Assembly (NCBI GenBank): GCA_964523675.1
Contig: CAZFZT010000093.1
Span: 1-11,479 of the forward strand
Length of the DNA stretch: 11,479 bases
Direction of reading: 5' to 3'
From: CAZFZT01 sp964523675
Lineage (GTDB): Bacteria; Planctomycetota; Phycisphaerae; Phycisphaerales; SM1A02
The notes beneath the pieces were generated by a model. That model was not told where the DNA came from, made no database searches, and saw only the letters and a program-made list of their open reading frames with translations. The position numbers and the translations under genes are program-made. Below, piece by piece: positions 6,055 through 11,479 of the stretch (positions within the stretch are counted from its first letter, which is position 1; the number at the start of each line of letters is the position of its first letter).

Positions 6055-6927
6055 ATGCAAACACTCTCTCAAATCAAAGCGCTGCTTGGTGAACGTGGGC
6101 TTCGGCCGCGCCACCGCTTCGGGCAGAACTTTCTGCATGACAAGAACCAGTTGACGAAACTGGTCGAAGCGGCAGACGTTCAGCCGGGTGATGTCGTGCT
6201 TGAAGTCGGTCCCGGAACGGGAACACTCACCGAAGCGCTGCTGGAGCGGGATGCCCAGGTCATCGCTGTGGAAATCGATCGTGACCTCGCTGCGATCATC
6301 CGCGATCGTCTCGGCGATCGCATCACGCTCATCGAAGGGGATGCGCTTGAAGGTGGCCGCCGACTCAACGGTGACATCATTCGCGCGATCGACAATCGGC
6401 CGTTCAAACTCGTCGCGAACCTGCCGTATCAGATTGCAAGTCCGCTCATGGCGTCGCTGTTGATCGACCGCCCTCCCGCGCCCCGTCGTGACGCGCCGCG
6501 GAGCGCGGCTGTTCGTGAGGCGCAGGGGGGTTGCACCGGCGAGTTCGTCACGATCCAGAAGGAAGTCGCCGACCGGCTGCTTGCCTCGCCATCAACAAAG
6601 GAATACGGCCCGCTCACCGTCATCATTCGCGCGTTCGCAGAGGTGAAGAAGATCGCCACGCTCAAGCCCGCAAGCTTCTGGCCGGAGCCGAAGGTGACCA
6701 GCGCGATGGTGTCCATCATTCCAATCCAATCGCCCCTTTCCGATCGTGCCGCATTCGCACGCTTTGTGACGGATCTGTTCTCGAAGCGCCGGAAGCAGCT
6801 CGGTTCGATTTTCGGGCGGGAGGGCACCCATCATCTGCTCGCAGCGGATATTCCGCCTGATTCACGCCCGGAAGCGCTCTCCGTCGATGAAATACAACGG
6901 CTCTGGGTAGCCCTGCGCAGTGAATAA
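6055..6927 (+). CDS. rsmA: 16S rRNA (adenine1518-N6/adenine1519-N6) dimethyltransferase
   Basis: The product is 290 residues, slightly longer than the usual 265-275. RsmA (KsgA) uses S-adenosylmethionine to dimethylate two adjacent adenines in helix 45 of 16S rRNA, a late 30S assembly checkpoint. Visible motifs are GQNFLHD (23-29), SAM motif I EVGPGTGTLTEALL (50-63), acidic VEID (72-75), GDAL (95-98), catalytic NLPY (122-125), QKEVADRL (168-175), and the C-terminal SFWPEPKVTSAM and SKRRKQL blocks. Between LLIDR and FVTIQKEV, where the family normally has only a few residues, there is an Arg/Pro/Ala-rich insert at about 139-163; its DNA is a GC-rich palindrome. The reading frame is kept and all motifs are intact, so the gene looks functional. 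The ATG at 6055 starts at the family N-terminus but has no Shine-Dalgarno and sits directly after a large inverted repeat. Confidence 0.95.
   Translation: MQTLSQIKALLGERGLRPRHRFGQNFLHDKNQLTKLVEAADVQPGDVVLEVGPGTGTLTEALLERDAQVIAVEIDRDLAAIIRDRLGDRITLIEGDALEGGRRLNGDIIRAIDNRPFKLVANLPYQIASPLMASLLIDRPPAPRRDAPRSAAVREAQGGCTGEFVTIQKEVADRLLASPSTKEYGPLTVIIRAFAEVKKIATLKPASFWPEPKVTSAMVSIIPIQSPLSDRAAFARFVTDLFSKRRKQLGSIFGREGTHHLLAADIPPDSRPEALSVDEIQRLWVALRSE
6469..6543. repeat. GC-rich palindromic insertion within the rsmA coding sequence
   Basis: The 75-bp stretch adds about 25 codons to rsmA. It is built around a perfect 6-bp stem GCCGCG (6495-6500) and CGCGGC (6504-6509) with a 3-nt loop, continued outward by an imperfect stem (6487-6491 with 6513-6517, including wobble pairs, then C-rich against G-rich flanks). 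Bases 6490-6506 match 2085-2101, an arm of the intergenic inverted repeat, at 16 of 17 positions. The exact insertion edges are uncertain by several codons. Confidence 0.6.
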
Positions 6928-7016
6928 GAGCAACTATCGCAGAATCTCGCGAAATCGGGTATCCTGTACCCCCGCATATGGGCGGGCTTCCGGCCGCCTG
7001 TTCAGGAGAAACCATC

Positions 7017-7685
7017 ATGAAAACGATCAAGAAGACCGTCACCGCACCCGCCGCCCTCCTCATCGCTGTGCTTTGCATGGTGATCGCTTATCAGGCCGGC
7101 GCCTCTCGTCCGGTGGTTCAGCAGCGCAGCCCGGCAGTGATTGCAACGGTGAATCTGCCGAAGGTGCTTGAGGGCCTCGCGCAGCGCAGCCAGGCCGAAG
7201 CGAAGCTCGAGTCGATGCATGCTGACTTTCAGCAAGAGCGGGATCGCCGCGAGAAGGAGATTCGGCAGTTAGAGGAGAATCTCAAGGACTTGAGCGAGAA
7301 GCACCGCGAAGGCGGCGTGCCTCTGGAAGAGTTGCAGCCCGTGGCGGATCAGCTCGATTTGCAGCGCGTCAACTTTCAGGTGTGGGCGAACTTCATGGTG
7401 GAGAAGTTTGACCTTGAGCAGGCCCTGCTCATGCAGGATCTTTATCGGGAGGTGAAGAAGGCAATCGCAGCGATGGCGGAGGTGGAGGGCTTTGACCTTG
7501 TCATCTTTGACACATCCGGCGGTGAACTCTCATTCAACCCGGAAGTGCGCGTGACGCGCACGAAGCAGATTGAGCAGCAGATTCTTTCGCGCGGCGTCCT
7601 CTATGCGGCGCAGCCGCTCGACATTACGAATCATCTCGTCGAGCGGATGAACAACCAGTTTCGCGCAGCGCAGGCATCGCAGTAA
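7017..7685 (+). CDS. OmpH/Skp-like periplasmic chaperone, first copy
   Basis: The product is 222 residues. A basic N-terminus (MKTIKKTVTAP) and hydrophobic stretch AALLIAVLCMVIAYQAGAS (about 12-30) form a signal peptide or uncleaved anchor. IATVNLPKVLEGLAQRSQ (about 41-58) resembles the start of mature Skp (VDVQKV.E). A long charged coiled-coil region, rich in Glu, Gln, Lys and Arg, covers about 60-150 and would form the chaperone tentacle. The end carries ILSRGVLYAAQPLDITNHLV, like the Skp tail (YA.P..DIT). Skp-type proteins hold unfolded outer-membrane proteins in the periplasm. The start is fixed by AGGAGA at 7004-7009 and the basic signal N-terminus; the frame is open upstream to 6978 without merit. 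A weak -10-like TATCCT lies at 6960-6965. It follows rsmA by 89 bp and precedes a paralogue by 55 bp. Confidence 0.85.
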   Translation: MKTIKKTVTAPAALLIAVLCMVIAYQAGASRPVVQQRSPAVIATVNLPKVLEGLAQRSQAEAKLESMHADFQQERDRREKEIRQLEENLKDLSEKHREGGVPLEELQPVADQLDLQRVNFQVWANFMVEKFDLEQALLMQDLYREVKKAIAAMAEVEGFDLVIFDTSGGELSFNPEVRVTRTKQIEQQILSRGVLYAAQPLDITNHLVERMNNQFRAAQASQ

Positions 7686-7740
7686 ATCTCACGCTGCACT
7701 GGAAACGCGCAGCCCCGGATAAGCGAGGAAACTCAAGACC

Positions 7741-8343
7741 ATGAAGAACAAGATGAACATCAACTGGCCCACGCTCGTTCTCGCAGCGGCCTTTATCGTG
7801 TTCGCGGGCTATCAGGCGATGGCAGTGCGGGCGATCCGGCAGATGCAGCCGGCCATTATTGCCACCGTCGATCTGCATCGTGTAATGACGCAGACGCAGG
7901 AGCGGTCGATGCTTGATGCCGAAGTGCGCAAGATCGTGAGCGACTTCGAGAAGCAAGGCAAAGACATGATGACTCAACTGCGCGAGAAGGAAGAGGAACT
8001 CGAACTGCTGGCGGAGGGCAGCGAGAAGTATCAGCAGATGCTCGAAGCGCTCGCTATGGAGACGAACGAGTACGCCGGCTTCACCGAATGGGCCCGCCGG
8101 CGCATTGAAGCCGAGAGCGCCATGCGTTTGCGCCGGCTGTATACAAGCGTGAAGTCGAATATCGCTGCGGAAGCGGCCGAGAAGGGATACGACATCGTCT
8201 TCGTCAACGATGCGCTGGGCGAGCTCCGCGCAGGAGATGAAGCTGAGGTAACGATGCAGATCTCAGCGCGGAGAATGCTCTATTCAAGCCCGCGCCTCGA
8301 CATTACTGCTGACGTCATTGCGCGCATGGACGCTGCGAACTGA
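7741..8343 (+). CDS. OmpH/Skp-like periplasmic chaperone, second copy
   Basis: The product is 200 residues with the same plan as its upstream neighbour: a short N-terminal hydrophobic segment WPTLVLAAAFIVFAGYQAMA (9-28), then AIIATVDLHRVMTQTQERS (about 38-56), a charged coiled coil (about 60-130), and the tail RRMLYSSPRLDITADVIARM. Similarity to the first copy is clear at both ends (GYQAMA against AYQAGA; LDIT..(V/I)..RM in both), while the coiled coil has diverged and is shorter, so this is an old tandem duplication. The ATG at 7741 has GAGGAAA about ten bases upstream. The role expected is outer-membrane protein chaperoning; the two could form separate or mixed trimers. Its position just before lpxD mirrors skp-lpxD in proteobacteria. 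Confidence 0.84.
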   Translation: MKNKMNINWPTLVLAAAFIVFAGYQAMAVRAIRQMQPAIIATVDLHRVMTQTQERSMLDAEVRKIVSDFEKQGKDMMTQLREKEEELELLAEGSEKYQQMLEALAMETNEYAGFTEWARRRIEAESAMRLRRLYTSVKSNIAAEAAEKGYDIVFVNDALGELRAGDEAEVTMQISARRMLYSSPRLDITADVIARMDAAN

Positions 8344-8358
8344 GCCGGCCGCAATGCG

Positions 8359-8388
8359 CGACCCGCTGAAGGGTCGTGGCGACTTCAG
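8359..8388 (+). promoter_or_regulatory. Two mutually exclusive hairpins between ompH copy 2 and lpxD
   Basis: CGACCC (8359-8364) pairs with GGGTCG (8371-8376) around GCTGAA. Alternatively CTGAAG (8366-8371) pairs with CTTCAG (8383-8388), with TCG/CGA (8374-8376 and 8380-8382) extending that stem. The two structures share bases and cannot both form. No T-tract follows either. The 92-bp gap otherwise shows only a weak TAGATC-like box near 8400, and no Shine-Dalgarno before the lpxD ATG. Confidence 0.35.
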
Positions 8389-8435
8389 GTGTACTGTGGC
8401 TAGATCGGCTCCTCCTGCGCGTTTGGGTCAGTCAT

Positions 8436-9473
8436 ATGGCGGATGTGCGAGTTCACACGGCGGCTTCGATTGCCGCGCTCGTTGGCGGCCGGGTGTTGCC
8501 GGAAGAGGCCGGCACGGTCCGCATCGAAGGCGTTGAATCGCTCAATGGTGCGGGTCCACACCAGTTAACCTTCATCACAAGTCCAGCTCATGCCCGAAGC
8601 TGGCGCGCTTCCAAAGCCGGCGCCGCCCTGGTTTCGCAACCTGCACTGGATGCAGTTGCAGCAGATGATCGGCCGCTGATCGTTGTGTCGGATGCCGAGC
8701 AAGCGCTGGTAGCCGTTCTTGAAGCGTTCGCGCCTCCTCCGCCTCTGCCTGAGCCGGGCATACACGCTACAGCGGCCATTCATCCAGAAGCGCGCATCGG
8801 CGATGAGCCGCGCATCGGACCCTATGTGTCGGTCGCGCGAGGCGCGGTGCTGGGAGATCGAGTCGCGCTCCACGCCGGTGTGCACGTCTATCAGGATGCA
8901 GTGATTGGCAACGACTGCACGATCCACTCCAACACGGTGATCCGCGAGCGAAGCGTGCTGGGCAATCGTGTGCTCATCCACCAGAATGTTTCGATCGGCG
9001 CTGACGGCTTCGGCTATCGACCGGCGGCGGATGGAACTCGGCTGCTGAAAATGCCGCACCTCGGCAACGTCATCCTTGAGGATGATGTCGAAATCGGCGC
9101 GGGCACGTGTGTGGACCGCGGCAAGTTCAGCGCCACGGTCGTCGGGGCCGGCACGAAGATCGACAACCTGGTGCAGATCGCCCACAACTGCATCATCGGC
9201 CGCAACTGCGTCATTGCTGGGATGGCTGGGCTCGCCGGCTCGGTGCAGGTGGGCGATTGGGTGCAGATCGGGGCCCAGGTGGGGGTGAGCGAGGGGCTAA
9301 CCATCGGCTCCGGAGCTCGCGTTGGCGGAAAGTCGGGGGTTATGGCGGACATTCCGCCCGGGGAGACCGTTTTTGGGATGCCGGCGGCACCTCGACAAAT
9401 TGCGTTGCGTCAGGCGGCTGCGATACGTAAACTACCGGAGTTGCTCAAGCGGCTCAAATGGCCCGATCGTTGA
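8436..9473 (+). CDS. lpxD: UDP-3-O-(3-hydroxyacyl)glucosamine N-acyltransferase
   Basis: The product is 345 residues, normal for LpxD, which adds the second 3-hydroxyacyl chain from acyl-ACP to the glucosamine amine in the third step of lipid A synthesis. The N-terminal uridine-binding domain has LTFITSPAHARSWRASKAGA, equivalent to the LSFL.N..Y stretch of the family. Next comes a left-handed beta-helix of hexapeptide repeats from about residue 110. SIGADGFGY (186-194) is an LpxD signature. The catalytic His is H250 in QIAHNCIIG. The C-terminal helix KLPELLKRLKWPDR closes the protein. The start at 8436 gives the family-like N-terminus MADVRVHTAASIAALVGG; the open frame reaches 8376 but would include the leader hairpin. 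The stop overlaps the open frame of lpxC-fabZ by 16 bases. Confidence 0.95.
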   Translation: MADVRVHTAASIAALVGGRVLPEEAGTVRIEGVESLNGAGPHQLTFITSPAHARSWRASKAGAALVSQPALDAVAADDRPLIVVSDAEQALVAVLEAFAPPPPLPEPGIHATAAIHPEARIGDEPRIGPYVSVARGAVLGDRVALHAGVHVYQDAVIGNDCTIHSNTVIRERSVLGNRVLIHQNVSIGADGFGYRPAADGTRLLKMPHLGNVILEDDVEIGAGTCVDRGKFSATVVGAGTKIDNLVQIAHNCIIGRNCVIAGMAGLAGSVQVGDWVQIGAQVGVSEGLTIGSGARVGGKSGVMADIPPGETVFGMPAAPRQIALRQAAAIRKLPELLKRLKWPDR

Positions 9474-11002
9474 GCGATATTGGCGGCTGCGCGCTGCTCA
9501 CGCCGACACCTCTCCCTTCCGCTTCGGCGCCAGATGCCTCTTCAAGCATGGTTCAAACTGCCCTCCAACCCAATGCCAGCTCCCGCGTAGAGGCGGCTGC
9601 TCCAATGCGGCTCATGCAGCGCACGATCGCCGCGCCGGTCACCATTCAGGGAAAGGGGCTGCTTCTGGGGGAGGAGGCAACCGTCACGATCGAACCCGCG
9701 CCAGTGAATCACGGCATCGTCTTTGAGCGGACAGACCTGCAGCCACCTGTGCAGATTCCGGCGAATGCGCGATATGTGGTGCCGCGCGCCCGGCGAACCA
9801 CGCTCAAACTCGGTAATGTCACGATAGAAACAATCGAGCATTGCATGTCCGCATTGGCGGGGCTGCGCATCGACAACGCGCTCGTTCGGATCAACGGGCC
9901 GGAACTGCCGTGCGGCGACGGCTCGGCAGCGCCCTTTGTTGATCCGATCCTCGAAGTCGGCCTCACGGAGCAGGATGCGCCCAAGCGCGTCTATCGCATC
10001 ACCCAACCGGTCATTGTGGAGGCGACATCAGCGAACGGCGACAGCGCCATGCTTGCTGCTTTTCCCTCCGCACCCGGCGCAACAGATGATTTTCGAGTCG
10101 TCTTCGATCTTGATTACGGTCCGAATTCGCATCGGATTCGCAGACAGACTCAAACGTTCTCATTCAATGGCGAACACGCGGTGAGTGAGAATGGTGAGTC
10201 GGGGAATGGGCGCGTCCTGCGCACGTTTTACACCACCGAGATCGCGCGCGCTCGCACCTTCTCACTCAAGGAAGAAGCCCAGCAACTCTGGGACCGCGGA
10301 ATGTGCAAGCACCTTTCGCCTCGCGATGTGCTGGTGATCGGTGATGAGGGGCCGATCGACAATGCTTTCAGATATGAGAATGAGCCGGTGCGGCACAAGA
10401 TTGTCGATCTGCTGGGCGACTTGTATCTGGTGGGCTGTGAGGTTCACGGGCGATTCGTCGCGCACAAATCGGGACATGACCTCAATCGTCGCATGTGCCT
10501 GCAGATTCTGCGGCAGATGGAGCATGTCAACCGCCTTGCAGCGGTCTCCCGCAGCGGTGGAGGCAGCGAAATGGATATCCGCACCGTGCAGCGGATCATG
10601 CCGCACCGCTACCCGATGCTGCTTGTTGACCGGGTGGTTGAGATTGAGGGCGACCGGCGGGCGATCGGGGTCAAGAATGTGACGATCAATGAGCCGTTCT
10701 TTCAGGGCCATTACCCCGGAACGCCGATTATGCCCGGTGTTTTGATCGTCGAGGCGATGGCTCAGCTCGGGGGATTGCTGATGAGCCGGAAACTCGAGCA
10801 CACTGGAAAAATTGCCGTGCTTCTGAGTCTGGACAAAGTCAAACTTCGCCGGCCGGTGACACCGGGAGATCAACTCATTCTTGAGGCAGAGTCCGTTCGC
10901 GCGAAGGCGAGGACTGGAACAATGAAGTGCCGTGCGTTTGTCGGCGACCGTCTGGCGGCCGAGGCGCAGATCCGGTTCATGATGGTGGACGCTGAGGAAT
11001 GA
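9458..11002 (+). CDS. lpxC-fabZ: LpxC-FabZ fusion: UDP-3-O-acyl-GlcNAc deacetylase / 3-hydroxyacyl-ACP dehydratase
   Basis: The product is up to 514 residues with two enzymes in one chain. LpxC (about 53-362) is the zinc deacetylase that commits UDP-acyl-GlcNAc to lipid A: it opens QRTIAAPVTIQGKGLLLG, has E127-H128 in TIEHCMSA, the zinc pair H313 and D317 in RHKIVDLLGDL, and H340 in SGHD. FabZ (372-514) is the hot-dog dehydratase of fatty acid elongation: PHRYPMLLVDRV, then GHYPGTPIMPGV with H418, and E432 in EAMAQ, spaced 14 apart as in E. coli. A short GGGS-type linker joins them. Such fusions are known in Bacteroidetes and other groups. I give the longest frame, which overlaps lpxD; residues 1-49 are Ala/Ser/Pro-rich and unlike LpxC, so 9605 (MRLMQRT) is a strong alternative start. 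No start has a clear Shine-Dalgarno. Confidence 0.94.
   Translation: MARSLSDIGGCALLTPTPLPSASAPDASSSMVQTALQPNASSRVEAAAPMRLMQRTIAAPVTIQGKGLLLGEEATVTIEPAPVNHGIVFERTDLQPPVQIPANARYVVPRARRTTLKLGNVTIETIEHCMSALAGLRIDNALVRINGPELPCGDGSAAPFVDPILEVGLTEQDAPKRVYRITQPVIVEATSANGDSAMLAAFPSAPGATDDFRVVFDLDYGPNSHRIRRQTQTFSFNGEHAVSENGESGNGRVLRTFYTTEIARARTFSLKEEAQQLWDRGMCKHLSPRDVLVIGDEGPIDNAFRYENEPVRHKIVDLLGDLYLVGCEVHGRFVAHKSGHDLNRRMCLQILRQMEHVNRLAAVSRSGGGSEMDIRTVQRIMPHRYPMLLVDRVVEIEGDRRAIGVKNVTINEPFFQGHYPGTPIMPGVLIVEAMAQLGGLLMSRKLEHTGKIAVLLSLDKVKLRRPVTPGDQLILEAESVRAKARTGTMKCRAFVGDRLAAEAQIRFMMVDAEE
10559..10573 (+). promoter_or_regulatory. Possible internal ribosome-binding site and start for free FabZ
   Basis: GGAGG at 10559-10563 lies seven bases before an in-frame ATG at 10571, exactly where the FabZ domain starts (MDIRTVQRIMPHRYP). 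Initiation here would make a 143-residue FabZ with H47 and E61 as catalytic pair, close to the 151 residues of E. coli FabZ. The same bases encode the glycine linker (SGGGSEM), so the match may be a by-product of linker composition. Confidence 0.4.
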
Positions 11003-11072
11003 AACGTCACTCTGTCACAATCTCATCACGTCAACACGCGTCTGCCGCCTGCGGCGTAGCACGGGAGGCGCT

Positions 11073-11479
11073 ATGACGAAGATCCACCCAACCGCGATCG
11101 TTGATCCGACCGCCGAACTCGCTCAGGATGTTGAAGTCGGGCCATATTGCGTCATCGGTGCGCAGGTCACGATCGACTCAGGTTGCATCCTTCATAATCA
11201 CGTAACCGTCGCGACGCTGACGAGCATCGGCAGGAATAACACGATCTACCCTTTCACAGTCGTCGGAGCTGATCCGCAGGATCGCAAGTTCCATGGCGAG
11301 CGCGCGACATGTGTCATCGGCGACAACAACATGATCCGGGAGCATGTGACCATTCACCGGGGGACGGGCAATGGTGGTGGCGTGACGCGGCTGGGCAGCG
11401 ACAACCTCATCATGGTCGGCTCGCACATCGCGCACGATTGCTTGCTCGGCTCAGGCATTACGATCGCGAATCAGGTCAT
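11073..11479 (+). CDS. lpxA: UDP-N-acetylglucosamine O-acyltransferase (5' part, cut by the window end)
   Basis: The frame runs from the ATG at 11073 through 135 codons to the window edge with no stop. LpxA transfers a 3-hydroxyacyl chain from ACP to UDP-GlcNAc, the first step of lipid A synthesis. Hexapeptide repeats begin at once (IHPTAIVDPTAELAQDVEVG). The conserved block PFTVVGADPQDRKFHGE is followed by IRE.VTIHRGT and GGGVTRLG. SHIAHDCLLG contains the catalytic His (H121, equivalent to H125 in E. coli). It has the best Shine-Dalgarno in the cluster, GGGAGG at 11063-11068, four bases before the ATG. It lies 70 bp after lpxC-fabZ, with only a weak 5-bp dyad (GCCGC/GCGGC, 11044-11055) between. 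The missing C-terminal part would include the hydrocarbon-ruler residues that set acyl length. Confidence 0.94.
   Translation, partial: MTKIHPTAIVDPTAELAQDVEVGPYCVIGAQVTIDSGCILHNHVTVATLTSIGRNNTIYPFTVVGADPQDRKFHGERATCVIGDNNMIREHVTIHRGTGNGGGVTRLGSDNLIMVGSHIAHDCLLGSGITIANQV

Noticed and set aside
11040..11056. Hairpin between lpxC-fabZ and lpxA as a terminator
   Set aside because: The GCCGC/GCGGC stem is only 5 bp with a 2-base loop and no T-tract, and the genes look cotranscribed.

Overview
The window comes from a GC-rich (about 60%) Gram-negative-type bacterium. A complete lipid A/outer-membrane cluster, a fused LpxC-FabZ enzyme, GC-rich palindromic repeats and sparse Shine-Dalgarno sites fit the Planctomycetota, perhaps the Phycisphaerae. 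This assignment is an inference from gene content, not from a marker search. I see no tRNA, rRNA, CRISPR, transposase or prophage gene.

Left part, minus strand (1-1397): the 5' end of pdhB (pyruvate dehydrogenase E1 beta) lies downstream of a complete pdhA (E1 alpha). The E1 pair is split by an 87-bp gap holding six heptamer repeats, and an octamer repeat forms the 3' end of pdhA. A divergent promoter region with a short hairpin leads to plus-strand moaB (1511-2053). moaB converges on a minus-strand pair, arsR (3755-3336) then an L-threonine aldolase (3237-2179). A 27-bp perfect inverted repeat sits at the point of convergence.

Middle (3756-6054): a 298-bp divergent intergenic region separates arsR from a large AbgT-family transporter gene (4054-5925). 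This is followed by a 121-bp nested inverted-repeat element that ends six bases before the next start codon.

Right part (6055-11479, all plus strand): rsmA (ksgA), two tandem Skp/OmpH-like genes, lpxD, an lpxC-fabZ fusion, and the first 135 codons of lpxA. LpxA, LpxC and LpxD are the first three committed enzymes of lipid A synthesis. FabZ supplies acyl chains from the same 3-hydroxyacyl-ACP pool, and the Skp-like proteins would chaperone outer-membrane proteins, so this block is an outer-membrane biogenesis operon. The order resembles the classical skp-lpxD-fabZ-lpxA cluster, with the fusion in the place of fabZ and skp duplicated.

The points most worth a second look are: (i) a GC-rich palindromic insertion inside the rsmA coding sequence whose core matches an arm of the intergenic palindrome at 2075-2150; (ii) a well-placed Shine-Dalgarno and in-frame ATG at the LpxC/FabZ junction that could yield free FabZ; (iii) the compound inverted repeat abutting the rsmA start; (iv) two simple-sequence repeats around the pdhA/pdhB junction; and (v) a substitution at a substrate-site tryptophan, together with repeat-like insertions, in the AbgT protein.
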